DNA of 64,000 bases from Armatimonadota bacterium (GCA_036504095.1 DASXVS010000080.1:186001-250000); one strand, 5' to 3'. Shown: positions 41,093 to 50,954, counted from the stretch's first letter. The notes: generated by a model not told the origin, from the sequence alone. Made by a program: numbers and translations.

Positions 41093-43273
41093 GTGTGCAA
41101 ACCCTATTCTCCGGCGTGGCTGACCCACGTCGTTAAGGCCGTCGGCGCCGCCGTCGCCATAACCCTGGCCGCGCCCGTCTCCGCGCAGTCGGGACCCTAC
41201 GTAAGGCTTCCTGGCCACTTTCCGGCTTCGGTCTACCGGGCCCGTGTGGTTGGCCGGTTGCAGCCGCAGGACCCGATCGCTCTGGCCATCGCGCTGCCAC
41301 TGCACCACGAGCGCGAGCTCCAGTCGCTCCTGGGCCGCCTCTATGACCCGGCCGATCCGGGCTACGGCCATTTCCTGACGTCCGAGGAATTCACCTCGCG
41401 CTTCAGCCCAAGCCCCGAGGACTACCGCGCGGTGAAGGCTCTCGCCGAAGCCTCCGGTCTTCGCGTGACGGCGGAGCACGCCAACCGCCTCGTGCTGGAC
41501 GTGGAAGGCCCGGCGGCCGCCGTGGAGTCGGCCTTCCGGCTTCACCTGCTGCGCTATCAGGATCCGGGCGGAAGGACCTTCCGCGCCCCGGACGCCGAAC
41601 CTTCCGTCCCAAAAGCCCTGGCAGGCGTCATAAGCGGCGTCATCGGGCTGGACAACGCCGCAATCTGGCAGACGCACAACCGTCCGATGGCCGATGCGTC
41701 GGCGTCCGTTTCGCCGCTCCAGGTCGGCTCCGGTCCCGGCGGCGCGTTGACACCGTCCGACATCCGCTCGGCCTACAACCTCTCCACCGTGACCGAAAAG
41801 GGAACCGGGCAGACCCTGGCGCTCTTCGAACTCGACGGCTACGCCGCCAGCGACATCCACACATACGAAAGCTACTTCGGCCTGCCTGCCGTGCCGCTGC
41901 AGAATGTGCTGGTGGACGGCTATTCGGGCGCGGCCGGCAGCGGCGCCGGCGAGGTGACGCTGGACATCGAGTTGATGATCGCCGTCGCGCCGGGCGCCTC
42001 CAAGATCGTCGTCTACGAAGGCCCGAATTCCGGATCCGGCGTGGTGGACACGTACAACCGTATTGCCTCGGATAACGCCGCGAAAGAGATCAGCACATCG
42101 TGGGGCCTCGCAGAAGGCAGCACCGGGGCCGCCACACGCAACGCGGAGAATACGGCGTTTCAGCAAATGGCCGCCCAGGGACAATCGATCTACGCCGCGT
42201 CCGGTGACAGCGGGGCGTACGACAACGGCTCATCCCTCAGCGTGGATGATCCGGCGTCTCAGCCTTACATGGTCGGCGTTGGCGGCACGCGTCTCACGAC
42301 GAGCGGGGCCGGCGGCGCGTGGTCGTCCGAGACCACGTGGAACGGAGGCTCGACCAGTAAATCGGGCGGAGGAGGCGGCATCAGCACCGTCTGGTCCATG
42401 CCCTCCTGGCAGTCCGGCGTTGTATCCTCCGCGTCCAAGGGGTCGACCACAATGCGCAACGTGCCGGACGTATCGCTGGACGCCGACCCGTATTCGGGTT
42501 ACTCCGTGTATTTCGGCAGCTGGCAGATTTACGGTGGAACAAGCTGCGCTGCGCCGCTCTGGGCCGCGTACACAGCGCTCGTCAACCAGCGCCGCGCGGC
42601 CAACGGGACCTCTCCACTGGGATTCGCCAACCCTGCCATCTATCAGGTCGGCAAGGGCGGCCGCTACACCACCGATTTCCACGACATCGCCGACGGCAGC
42701 ACCAACCTCTATTACCCCGCCGTGACGGGTTATGACGACGCGACCGGTTGGGGCACGTTCAACGGCGCCAACCTGCTGGCGGATCTCGCGCCCTATCCGG
42801 CAAGCCAACTGCTTCTCAATCCCGGCTTCGAAAACGGCTCGACAAACCCCGGCCCATGGTACGTGACCCCAGGCGTGGTGGACAACAGCACCACGCTGCC
42901 CGCGCTCTCCGGCGTCTGGAAGGCCAAGCTCAACGGCTATGGGACGCAGCATGTGGACGCCATCTATCAGGATGTGGCAATTCCATCCACCGCCTCCAGC
43001 GCTACACTCACCTTCTGGCTGCATATCATTTCCGCGGACACGACAGGAGTACTTCACGATAAGCTGTCAATCCAGGTCCGCAACAGCGCCAGCGCCATCC
43101 TTGCGACTCTTGCGACCTATTCAAACCTGAATCAGAACGCCGGCTACGCACAGCAGACGTTTGACGTCTCCGCCTACAAGGGCCAGACAATCCGCGTTTG
43201 CGCCATCGGGAATGAAGACAGCTCGCTGGCGACGTGGTTCCTGATGGACGACTTCGCCCTGACGGTCCGCTAG
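41093..43273 (+). CDS. Secreted sedolisin (peptidase S53, kumamolisin-like)
   Basis: About 726 residues. The start is GTG at 41093 with GGAGGT nine bases upstream; a signal peptide follows (LTHVVKAVGAAVAITLAAPVSA). Residues 30-200 are the pro-domain (YGHFLTSEEFTSRFSPSPEDY). The catalytic Glu and Asp are in GEVTLDIELM, the oxyanion Asp is in AASGDSGAY and the Ser is in YGGTSCAAPLWAAY. The calcium site is near DDATGWGTFNG. Residues about 575-726 form an extra beta-sandwich domain. It should be a self-processing protease active at acidic pH outside the cell. Confidence 0.92.
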   Translation: MCKPYSPAWLTHVVKAVGAAVAITLAAPVSAQSGPYVRLPGHFPASVYRARVVGRLQPQDPIALAIALPLHHERELQSLLGRLYDPADPGYGHFLTSEEFTSRFSPSPEDYRAVKALAEASGLRVTAEHANRLVLDVEGPAAAVESAFRLHLLRYQDPGGRTFRAPDAEPSVPKALAGVISGVIGLDNAAIWQTHNRPMADASASVSPLQVGSGPGGALTPSDIRSAYNLSTVTEKGTGQTLALFELDGYAASDIHTYESYFGLPAVPLQNVLVDGYSGAAGSGAGEVTLDIELMIAVAPGASKIVVYEGPNSGSGVVDTYNRIASDNAAKEISTSWGLAEGSTGAATRNAENTAFQQMAAQGQSIYAASGDSGAYDNGSSLSVDDPASQPYMVGVGGTRLTTSGAGGAWSSETTWNGGSTSKSGGGGGISTVWSMPSWQSGVVSSASKGSTTMRNVPDVSLDADPYSGYSVYFGSWQIYGGTSCAAPLWAAYTALVNQRRAANGTSPLGFANPAIYQVGKGGRYTTDFHDIADGSTNLYYPAVTGYDDATGWGTFNGANLLADLAPYPASQLLLNPGFENGSTNPGPWYVTPGVVDNSTTLPALSGVWKAKLNGYGTQHVDAIYQDVAIPSTASSATLTFWLHIISADTTGVLHDKLSIQVRNSASAILATLATYSNLNQNAGYAQQTFDVSAYKGQTIRVCAIGNEDSSLATWFLMDDFALTVR

Positions 43274-43283
43274 ACAAATCGTA

Positions 43284-43329
43284 AACGCGGAAACGGGGAG
43301 ATGAACGCTCATTTCCCCATTTCCGCGTT
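43284..43329 (+). terminator. Terminator-like hairpin after the sedolisin gene
   Basis: A 16-bp stem with one mismatch (AACGCGGAAACGGGGA) and a 13-base loop. There is no T run, so termination would be weak or factor-dependent. A TATAAT box at 43340-43345 follows, without a good -35. Confidence 0.6.
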
Positions 43330-43381
43330 CCGATGCCCCTATAATGATTCCGGAGCGTCCTGCAACCGCTCCCGACAACTC

Positions 43382-44398
43382 ATGGAAAATCCAGCCTCCA
43401 TCCCCCAACCTCCTCCGTCTATCGCGCGTCTCATTGCGCTCCAGCGCCGCATGCGCGATGCCCTACTGGCGCACCTGCGCGTACAGGGCAATGCGATGGC
43501 CGACGTCGCGGAAGACCACTCCAGCGACGGCGACACGATCTACCGAATCGACGAGAAGGGCGAGGACGTCCTGTTCGAGGAGTGTGAGCGCTGGGGCCGA
43601 GAAACGCCGTTCGTGCTGATCGCCGAAGGCGTTCCGGGCGATGGCTGGCGCGCGTTCCCCGCGGGCACGGCCTTCGATCGGGCGGAATTCCTGCTGATCG
43701 TGGACCCGATTGACGGTACTCGCGAAATCATGTACGACAAGCGCTCCGCCTGGGCGCTTGCGGGCATCGCTCCCAATAAAGGCGCGGCTACGACCCTGGC
43801 CGACATCGAAATGGCCGTGATGACCGAACTGCCCACCACACGCCATCTTTACGGCGACACGCTGTGGGCGGTCCGCGGGCATGGCGCTCACGGTGAACGC
43901 CAGAACCTGCTCACGGGAAGCGTTGAGCCGTTTACCCCGCGCCCTTCGCGATCGGCGACGATCGCGCACGGATTCGCATCGATCACCAAGTTTTTCCCGG
44001 GCACAAAGGTGCAGGCGGCGCAACTGGAAGAAGACCTTTTCGCCGAAGTCCTCGACGGCGTCCAGGGCGGGAATCCGCTCGCGTTCGATGACCAGTACAT
44101 CTCCACCGGCGGACAGTTGTACGAACTGGTCGTCGGGCACGACCGGTTCAATGCGGACCTGCGGCCGGTGTTCCTCGGGCCAAACCCGGCCCGCCTGTGC
44201 TGCCACCCCTACGATATCTGCGTCGAACTGATCGCAAAGGAAGCGGGCGTCATCATCACCGACGAGCGCGGCGACGCTTTGTCGGCGCCCCTGGACATCC
44301 GCGAACCCGTCTCCTGGATCGGCTACGCCAACGAGGGTATCAGGGCTCAAATTCAGCCCGCGCTGAGAAGACTGCTTATACCATTCAGCCGGCCGTGA
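43382..44398 (+). CDS. Inositol monophosphatase-like phosphatase
   Basis: About 338 residues. The metal-site motif DPIDGTREIMYD is that of the IMPase/FBPase superfamily, and the late HPYDICVELIAKEAGVIITDERG replaces the usual W-D-x-A-A segment. The GEE metal ligand appears as IAEGVPG. It should dephosphorylate a sugar or inositol phosphate. It is followed 13 bases later by a sugar-nucleotide transferase gene, so the two probably act in one sugar-phosphate route. Confidence 0.78.
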   Translation: MENPASIPQPPPSIARLIALQRRMRDALLAHLRVQGNAMADVAEDHSSDGDTIYRIDEKGEDVLFEECERWGRETPFVLIAEGVPGDGWRAFPAGTAFDRAEFLLIVDPIDGTREIMYDKRSAWALAGIAPNKGAATTLADIEMAVMTELPTTRHLYGDTLWAVRGHGAHGERQNLLTGSVEPFTPRPSRSATIAHGFASITKFFPGTKVQAAQLEEDLFAEVLDGVQGGNPLAFDDQYISTGGQLYELVVGHDRFNADLRPVFLGPNPARLCCHPYDICVELIAKEAGVIITDERGDALSAPLDIREPVSWIGYANEGIRAQIQPALRRLLIPFSRP

Positions 44399-44411
44399 CA
44401 CAAACAATCCT

Positions 44412-45356
44412 ATGCGAATCACGAAAGCTCTCATAACCGCCGGCGGAAGAGGCACGCGCCAATACCCGGCAACGCAAGCCATACAGAAAGCGCTGATCCC
44501 TGTGGTGGACCGGGACGGGATCACCAAACCGACGCTCCAGATCATTATCGAGGAAGCCCTGGCGTCCGGCATCGAGGAAATCGGCGTCGTTACATCCCCG
44601 GAGGACGAAGAGGCCTTCCGCGGATTCTTCCAGGGGATGGACGAGAACATGCGGCCCCGCTTCGCGACCAAGCCGTGGGGTCTCACGGTGAGCGATCGCC
44701 TCGCCGACATCGGCGCGCGGCTTACCACTATCGTCCAACCAAGTCCCGAAGGCTACGGGCACGCCGTCTGGTGCGCCCGGGATTGGGTATGCGATGACCC
44801 GTTCCTGTTGCTGCTGGGTGACCACGTTTACGTGTCTCGCGAAGAGCGCCCCACGATGCGGCAGGTGCTGGACATGGCGGAGCGGTGCGACCGCCCCGTG
44901 TTCGCCGTGCAGAGGACACCCGAGAGCCGGTTGCGGTTGTACGGCACGGTCGGCGGCGACCCAATACGAGGGCAGCCCGGAGCGTACAACATCACCAGTG
45001 TCGTAGAGAAGCCCACCGTCGACTTTGCGCGCGCCCATCTGCGAGTACCGGGCCTCCCGGAGGACCAGTATCTGTGCTTCTTCGGGATGCACGCACTTCC
45101 ACCCGAGATATTCGACTGCCTTGATGAACTGGTGGCGGCCGACCAGCGGACGCGCGGCGAAATCCAGTTCGCCGCCGCGCAGGCGATGTTCGCGGAACGC
45201 GTGCCGACCATCGCCATCGAGGTTAACGGTGATCGCTACGATATGGGCGTGCCGCTCGGACTCATCGAAACGCAAATCGCCCTTGCGCTGAACGGAAGAT
45301 ATGCCGAGGAAGTCAAGACATTCTGGCGCGCAATGACGCAATTGGTTGCCCCATAG
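44412..45356 (+). CDS. Nucleotidyltransferase, GalU-like
   Basis: A 314-residue enzyme. The nucleotide loop is ALITAGGRGTRQYPAT, followed by QKALIPVVDRDG and a catalytic LLLGDHVY. Late VVEKPTV and MHALPPEIFDCL match UTP-glucose-1-phosphate uridylyltransferases. It makes a nucleotide sugar from a sugar 1-phosphate and an NTP; the sugar is not certain. It is in one operon with the IMPase-like gene. Confidence 0.85.
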   Translation: MRITKALITAGGRGTRQYPATQAIQKALIPVVDRDGITKPTLQIIIEEALASGIEEIGVVTSPEDEEAFRGFFQGMDENMRPRFATKPWGLTVSDRLADIGARLTTIVQPSPEGYGHAVWCARDWVCDDPFLLLLGDHVYVSREERPTMRQVLDMAERCDRPVFAVQRTPESRLRLYGTVGGDPIRGQPGAYNITSVVEKPTVDFARAHLRVPGLPEDQYLCFFGMHALPPEIFDCLDELVAADQRTRGEIQFAAAQAMFAERVPTIAIEVNGDRYDMGVPLGLIETQIALALNGRYAEEVKTFWRAMTQLVAP

Positions 45357-45446
45357 CGCATGAATGTGCCAATTATGAAGCGGCGTCCCGTGATGGTAAG
45401 GCACGCTGGAAATCACTAACCCCATCAACCCACTGAGGAGAGGTTC

Positions 45447-46082
45447 TTGAGCGCCCCGCGTTTTGACGCACTGATCGCCGTTGGCGATAATCTATGTATT
45501 GACTCCGCCTCTGTCGGCGCCCACCGTGGCCCCGCATCCCTTCTCTACCGCAATCGCGACGCCGAGTGGCCCGAGTTCCACGGCCGCGATATGGTCACGC
45601 GCGATCCGGCGGCCCGCCTCCTGATTTTCGGACAGGACGGCGCCACGGCGAAGACAACGCTCTCCCACCAGATGAAGCGTGTGGGCAACGCGGACGATCC
45701 CGTGCTTGTGACCGTAACCGCCGGCGCGAAGGACCTCCTGAAAATGGGCGACTGCGTTGGCGATGCGGACCAACTGTACGAGGCGCTGGTCGCGGTCTTC
45801 GATGAACTTGGCCGGCGTCTGGCCGAGGCCTACTTCATGCTCGGCAACATCCCGGACCCCGGCGCCGGCGATGACGTCTCCGCGACTCTGGTTGAGTACA
45901 ACGCCGCCATTGCGGATGTTGCGCGCGAACAGGGAGCGTCGCTCATAGACATCTGTTCCCATTTTGAAGGACACGGCCCAAAGTCCGGCGAAGACGCCTG
46001 GCTCACGCCGGTTCTCGATCCCACCCCGGAAGGCGCCCACCAGATCAGAACCCTGTTCTGGCAGGCGCTGATGGAATTCTGA
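45447..46082 (+). CDS. SGNH-hydrolase-like protein lacking catalytic Ser and Asn
   Basis: A 211-residue protein starting at TTG, supported by GAGGAGAGG. The block order is that of SGNH/GDSL hydrolases: IAVGDNLCID in place of G-D-S, VTVTAGAKDLL in place of G-x-N-D, and DPTPEGAHQI as the D-x-x-H block. The nucleophile Ser reads Asn and the block III Asn reads Lys, so esterase activity is doubtful; it may bind a carbohydrate or act as a structural partner. It lies 90 bases after the nucleotidyltransferase. Confidence 0.6.
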   Translation: MSAPRFDALIAVGDNLCIDSASVGAHRGPASLLYRNRDAEWPEFHGRDMVTRDPAARLLIFGQDGATAKTTLSHQMKRVGNADDPVLVTVTAGAKDLLKMGDCVGDADQLYEALVAVFDELGRRLAEAYFMLGNIPDPGAGDDVSATLVEYNAAIADVAREQGASLIDICSHFEGHGPKSGEDAWLTPVLDPTPEGAHQIRTLFWQALMEF

Positions 46083-46184
46083 GGGCCGAGACACGAAAGC
46101 TGATGTAGCTGGTTCTGTCTCAGCCCTCAGCCGCTCGACCTCAGCCCCTGTCTCAGCCGCCCAATCGCTTTGGAAGGTCACAAT

Positions 46185-47216
46185 ATGTCTCGTATCATCA
46201 ATTTCGGCATCGTCGGATGCGGCGTCATCAGCGGCACCCACGCGGATGCGCTCAAGGCAAATCCGGACGTTGCTTCACTCGTCGCCTGCTGCGACATCCT
46301 GCCCGACCGGGCGCAGGCCCTCGCCACCAAGTTCGGCTGTAAGCCGTACAATTCGCTGGAGGCCATGCTTGAGCACGAAGGTCTCGATTGCGTCTGCGTC
46401 TGCACTCCCAGCGGCATCCACCATCAGGGCGTAATCGGCGCCGCGAAGAAGGGGATCAACGCCATCGTGGAGAAGCCGATGGACATCACCAGGGAGAAAC
46501 TGGACGCCATCGCCGAAGTGCCCGCGAAATACGGCGTGAAGGTCGGCTGCATTTTCCAGCGCCGCGCGATGGACGTCATCAACCAGGTCCGCGATGCCGT
46601 CCAGGGCGGCGAGTTGGGGACCCTGTTCCTGGCCGAAGCGAATATGAAGTGGTTCCGCAGCCAGGAGTACTACGACAGCGGCGAATGGCGCGGCACGTAT
46701 GCTCTCGACGGCGGCGGCGCCCTTATGAACCAGGGCATCCACGGCGTGGACCTGATCTACTACCTCATGGGACCAATCGCGTCCGTTAAGGCCTACCAGG
46801 CCACGCTGACCCACAAGATCGAGGTCGAAGACAACCTCACGGCGGCCATCAAGTTCAAGAACGGCGCCATTGGCAACCTGACAGTGTCAACATCCTGCGT
46901 GCCCGGGTATTCGATGGTCCACAACGTTCACGGTTCGAAGGGCTCCATCAGCATCTCGGATGACCAGATCGTCGAATGGTACATCGAAGGCGACGAGGCC
47001 AACCGGATCACCGGCGGCAAGGGTGATATGCAGGGCGCGATCGACCCGAGACTTCTCAGTTCCGGTGGCCACACCCGCCTGATCAGGGATATGGCGGAAG
47101 CCATCCGAGACGATCGCGACCCGATGATCACTCCGGACTTGGGGCGCACGGCCGTCGATCTCATCCTGGCGATCTACGAAAGCGCCAGGACGGGCAAGGA
47201 AGTGCTCATGCCGTAA
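46185..47216 (+). CDS. Gfo/Idh/MocA family oxidoreductase
   Basis: About 343 residues. The NAD(P) loop is FGIVGCGVISGTHADAL, the family motif is AIVEKPMDI with the catalytic-site Lys, and the C-terminal domain has GGGALMNQGIHGVDLIYYLMG with the active-site His. It oxidises or reduces a sugar, inositol or similar hydroxyl. GGAAGGT before the ATG favours this start over a TTG five codons upstream. It follows the sugar-phosphate genes on the same strand. Confidence 0.9.
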   Translation: MSRIINFGIVGCGVISGTHADALKANPDVASLVACCDILPDRAQALATKFGCKPYNSLEAMLEHEGLDCVCVCTPSGIHHQGVIGAAKKGINAIVEKPMDITREKLDAIAEVPAKYGVKVGCIFQRRAMDVINQVRDAVQGGELGTLFLAEANMKWFRSQEYYDSGEWRGTYALDGGGALMNQGIHGVDLIYYLMGPIASVKAYQATLTHKIEVEDNLTAAIKFKNGAIGNLTVSTSCVPGYSMVHNVHGSKGSISISDDQIVEWYIEGDEANRITGGKGDMQGAIDPRLLSSGGHTRLIRDMAEAIRDDRDPMITPDLGRTAVDLILAIYESARTGKEVLMP

Positions 47217-47221
47217 GGCGA

Positions 47222-47265
47222 TCTTACCGCAGAGGACGCCGAGTACGCAGAGGGGCGCGGAGGGA
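47222..47265. repeat. Left arm of an inverted pair (CCGCAGAGGACGC family)
   Basis: ACCGCAGAGGACGCCGAGTA followed by CGCAGAGGGGCGCGGAG. Its near-exact reverse complement stands at 47757-47800 on the other side of the small gene. Confidence 0.75.
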
Positions 47266-47306
47266 TTGTTAGATTCCCGCGCCCCTCCTGGCTTTGGAGG
47301 CTGCAG

Positions 47307-47714
47307 ATGCCCCGAACAGAGAGCATCGATATCGAGGGCTTCACCCCTGATGAGATCCTGGCGATTCCTGACGCCGAAATCGGAGCTCTGCTGTTAACGG
47401 GTGAGCCTGTGGTCTTCCAGGCGGGCACTGCTTGCGTGCTCGGCCAGTTCAGCGTGTCGGACGACTGCCTTTCCGTAGAGCTGTCACATATTGATGGCGG
47501 CGGAGAGGGTGTACTTCCGACGCTTTGGCTGCTTGCTGAGCGCTTCGCAAAGGGCCGGGAGTGTACCGCGATGGAATGGATAGTCCACGCCGTTAACTGC
47601 GCTCACCCCAATCTCAAACTAAGGCGCATTCTGGACCGCAAGGGCTTCAAGATACGGATCCCCGATGGTGGTGCAGACGTGTACTTCAAACGCACCGAAC
47701 TCGCCAGCTCGTAG
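47307..47714 (+). CDS. Small GNAT-like protein
   Basis: A 135-residue protein of no family I can name. Residues 40-120 follow the second half of a GNAT fold: a strand (CLSVELSHI), a GGGEGVLPTLWLLAERFA loop-helix in the acetyl-CoA position, a strand (AMEWIVHAVNC), then NLKLRRILDRKGF, the usual GNAT ending. The N-terminal part of the fold is short. It sits alone between two inverted copies of a dispersed repeat, which suggests the segment may have moved as a unit. Confidence 0.5.
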   Translation: MPRTESIDIEGFTPDEILAIPDAEIGALLLTGEPVVFQAGTACVLGQFSVSDDCLSVELSHIDGGGEGVLPTLWLLAERFAKGRECTAMEWIVHAVNCAHPNLKLRRILDRKGFKIRIPDGGADVYFKRTELASS

Positions 47715-47756
47715 GGCAAATTTGCCATTCGCCACGAAGGGCGCAGAAGACTCCCA

Positions 47757-47800
47757 TCCTCTGCGCCCCTCCGCGTTCTCAGCGTCCTCTGCGGTAAAGG
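47757..47800. repeat. Right arm of the inverted pair (CCGCAGAGGACGC family)
   Basis: CTCTGCGCCCCTCCGCGTTC followed by TCAGCGTCCTCTGCGGTAAAG, the complement of the left arm at 47222-47265 with three or four differences. Confidence 0.75.
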
Positions 47801-47804
47801 TGTC

Positions 47805-50699
47805 CTACTTCGCGCAGGCCACCTTTACCGTTGCGATGCCGTTGCCGTCCACTCTCACGCTGAACCCGTTTCCCGCGAGTGCGGCCGTTCCGGAAGTCAG
47901 CGGTCGCTCGATGAGGTCGGCCTCCACGGCGGCCGTTACCTTGCCGAACAGCGTGGTATCCAGCGTCACGTGCACGGTGGTCGCCTTGCCCTCTGCCTCC
48001 TGAAGGCGGAACACCAGTTCATTGCTGTCTTCTGCGCGCTTCAACTGCGTCACGAGCACGTTGTCCTCAGCGCAGAACACGGCCATCCCAATTGACGCCG
48101 GAAGCGGGCCTTCGTGAACGTCGGTCGGCACGCTCAGCAGCGGATGGTTGAAACCGGCGCCGAGACGGATGAGTTCCGCGTTCGAAATGTCCGGCCCGTG
48201 CGGCGCGACGGCGAATTTGATCGTGTGGTCGCCGATCTCGGGCAGCGGATCCGGATTGCAGGTTGAGCGGATCAGTGCGACGCGAATCGACTTGCCGTCA
48301 AAGGCATGGCCGTACTTGCTGTCGTTCAAGACCGCCAGCCCGGCGTCCTGGCTCCTCAGGTCCGCCCAGCGGAGGGCGGGGACGTCGCGCGCGTTACCGG
48401 GCTCGCGCTCCAGCGTGCCGAAAGGTATTTCATACAGCGCGGTTTTCGATGTGAAATTCACAGGGAAGCGCATCGATAGCCGAGGTGTGCCGATACTGTC
48501 TCCCCCGATTTCGACCCAGCGAGTGTCCACGGTGATGTCCACCCAGGGCTGCCCTGCCTTCAACTGGTACATCACGGTAAACGTGGAACCGCCGATCTTC
48601 CCTTTCGCCGTCACGGTGGCGACGTAAGGGCCGTTGGCGCTCACGTCCGTGTTCCACGCTCCTGGGGTGCCGACGCCGAAACTCGTGAGTTCCAGCGGAC
48701 AGACGGTCTTCTCGGGCGCGCCGAGTATCCACGCGCTGCCACCCTGTGCCCGCTCCAGGGTGTATTCGAGCAAGCCGATCGGGTTGGCGGGATCCGCCAC
48801 ATCCTTTCCGGTGCGCTTATCAAGCAGGCTGATGATACCGCCGGAGGCCTTGTCGAAGACCACCTTCAGGAATTCGTTCTCCATCGTCAGTTCGCCGGCC
48901 GGAAGGTTCACATGGTCCTTGCCCTCCGATCCGGCTTTCAGAACCACTGCCGGCTCGGATCCCTCGACGGCTCCCTCCTCGACGCTGTATGCGGCGTATC
49001 CCATGGGGCCGACATTCGCAGGGAAGGCGAGGTCCACGAATTTGTGGCCCCAGTAGTCGCCGTGGTCCGTTCGCTGTGCGGGGATGAGCGTTCCGTCGGC
49101 GGCCTTCACCACCCATGTCTTGTCTTCCAGCTTGCCGGGGCAAGCGCCTGTCTGAGCGTCCCAAACAGAAACCTTCACCACCTCGTCGCGCTGCCAGGCG
49201 GTGGGGTTAAAGACTATCACGGGACGGGGGCCGTCCACAACGTGTCCGGCCGAGGATATTTCGCCGCGGTTGCTGAAGCGTCCCGGCCCGCCACCGAGGC
49301 CCATCGCGGCGATGTCGGCGGGGACAACGCGGCTGTCCGTTTCTCCGGCGAAAGACGTGTTGACGGCCGCGGCGACGGCCCGCAGGCTGTTGGTCTTCAC
49401 CATGCCGGTAGCGGCCACGATCTTCTGGAAGGTCCCCTGGTTGAAAGTTCGTGTATCCGCGACGCCCGAGCCGGGCAGGATATCGTGGAAATGGCTGAAA
49501 AGAACGTCCACCCAGGCGTTGCGCAGGGTCTCCGCGGGATAATCCCGGCCCAGAGCCGCAAACGCCAGCGCCGCGGCGGATTCCGCCTCGCCAACGGCAT
49601 TCTCGCCGTGCCGGTTGTTGCGCTTGATATCACTCTGGGACGTATAACAGCCGGAGAACTCGAAGTTGAGCTCGCGGGTGACAACCGGGAAATCCCCGGA
49701 GTTCGCCTCTATCGCCGCAAAATACTCGCGCGTGGTGCTGAACCTGAAATTGGGGAACACCGGCCAGGAATCCATCTCGATAGCGAGCTTCAGGTCGCGC
49801 CGCGTTGGACCGCCGCCGTGGTCTCCCACTCCGTACACCTGCATCCAGTCCTTCATGCCGCATTCCTCGCGGAAATCGAGCAGCATCATCGCGGATTGCG
49901 GCGCCAGTTCGCTGTTGTACCAGTGCTTTTCGCGGTTGACCAGTATCCGGCCGCCGTCGGGGCCCTCCCACCAGAAAAGCGGTGGCAGGGGCGCATCTCC
50001 GCCGCGGCACAAATAGTAATGCTTCACCGCGCCGCGCGCATCGATGCTGGGGATAGACCACGCGTGGCCGAACGTGTCCGGCGACCAGTCAACGGTGACT
50101 TCCTCAGGCTCGAGCCCGAAATGCTCTTTCATGAACCGGCGCGTGTAGAGCAGGTGCCGCGTGAGACTTTCGCCGGAGGCCAGGTTCTTGTCGCCTTCCA
50201 CCCAATGCGAGGCGGCGATTTCCCATCGCCCCTCCTTCACGCGCTTCTTGATCCCTTCGAAGATCTCCGGGTTGTGCCTGCGTACAATCTCGTAGACCGA
50301 CGCCTGGCTCTGCGTGTACTTGAACGTCGGGAATTCGTCCATCAGTTTGAGGACGGTGAGGAACGTGTCGTTGGTGGTCGCAACGGTCTCCGGCCAGCCC
50401 CACATCCAGTTCATGTCGATATGGCCGTGGCCGACGCAATAGACCGTGTGTCCCTTGGCGATGGGGGCGATGGGAGCAAGGACCGCCTCAGCGCGCTCAA
50501 CCGCGGCCCGGAGGTCTTCCAAACTGCCCGCAACGCCGGCTGAGAACAGGGCTTCCGCCTCGGCGATCAGGCTGTCCCAATCTTTCTTCTCCACCTTCGC
50601 CAGCTGCCGAACAAAAGCGATCTCGGCCAGGAATCGCTGGGTGTGCGCATTTCGCGCGGCTGTGATGAGTTCTGTGTTATTCCTCAGGCTGTCTGACAT
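47805..50699 (-). CDS. Alpha-mannosidase, glycoside hydrolase family 38
   Basis: About 964 residues, normal for the large GH38 enzymes. The metal site is GHGHIDMNWMW near residue 100, and the nucleophile Asp lies in VDWSPDTFGHAWSIPSI. The middle three-helix region contains LFSHFHDILPGSG and the C-terminal half is the beta-sandwich domain. No signal peptide is visible, so it probably trims mannosides inside the cell. The start at 50699 gives MSDSLRNNTEL with GGGGGAGAG upstream; an ATG 19 codons earlier is possible. Confidence 0.93.
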   Translation of the reverse strand: MSDSLRNNTELITAARNAHTQRFLAEIAFVRQLAKVEKKDWDSLIAEAEALFSAGVAGSLEDLRAAVERAEAVLAPIAPIAKGHTVYCVGHGHIDMNWMWGWPETVATTNDTFLTVLKLMDEFPTFKYTQSQASVYEIVRRHNPEIFEGIKKRVKEGRWEIAASHWVEGDKNLASGESLTRHLLYTRRFMKEHFGLEPEEVTVDWSPDTFGHAWSIPSIDARGAVKHYYLCRGGDAPLPPLFWWEGPDGGRILVNREKHWYNSELAPQSAMMLLDFREECGMKDWMQVYGVGDHGGGPTRRDLKLAIEMDSWPVFPNFRFSTTREYFAAIEANSGDFPVVTRELNFEFSGCYTSQSDIKRNNRHGENAVGEAESAAALAFAALGRDYPAETLRNAWVDVLFSHFHDILPGSGVADTRTFNQGTFQKIVAATGMVKTNSLRAVAAAVNTSFAGETDSRVVPADIAAMGLGGGPGRFSNRGEISSAGHVVDGPRPVIVFNPTAWQRDEVVKVSVWDAQTGACPGKLEDKTWVVKAADGTLIPAQRTDHGDYWGHKFVDLAFPANVGPMGYAAYSVEEGAVEGSEPAVVLKAGSEGKDHVNLPAGELTMENEFLKVVFDKASGGIISLLDKRTGKDVADPANPIGLLEYTLERAQGGSAWILGAPEKTVCPLELTSFGVGTPGAWNTDVSANGPYVATVTAKGKIGGSTFTVMYQLKAGQPWVDITVDTRWVEIGGDSIGTPRLSMRFPVNFTSKTALYEIPFGTLEREPGNARDVPALRWADLRSQDAGLAVLNDSKYGHAFDGKSIRVALIRSTCNPDPLPEIGDHTIKFAVAPHGPDISNAELIRLGAGFNHPLLSVPTDVHEGPLPASIGMAVFCAEDNVLVTQLKRAEDSNELVFRLQEAEGKATTVHVTLDTTLFGKVTAAVEADLIERPLTSGTAALAGNGFSVRVDGNGIATVKVACAK

Positions 50700-50954
50700 G
50701 GTTCTGTATAGACTCTCCCCCCCGGAGCGGGCACGTATGACGATATCTACCTTCATACTTTGCCGGAGGCGGCGACGTTTGCCAGAGCCGCGATGAAAAT
50801 GTGGCGCAGGGGGGATAGGACTGGATGCGATGAACGGCGCGCGGCGCACCACGACAGACGACCTGATGCGTCATCCAGGGTTGTCAAAACGCGTCAACGT
50901 GAGCAACGTGTCTGCGGACCCGTTGACTCATTCACCCGTTGACTTGACGCATCA

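Noticed and set aside
48912-50543. A 543-codon frame antisense to the alpha-mannosidase
   Set aside because: Shadow of a well-supported GH38 gene; no domain or ribosome site.
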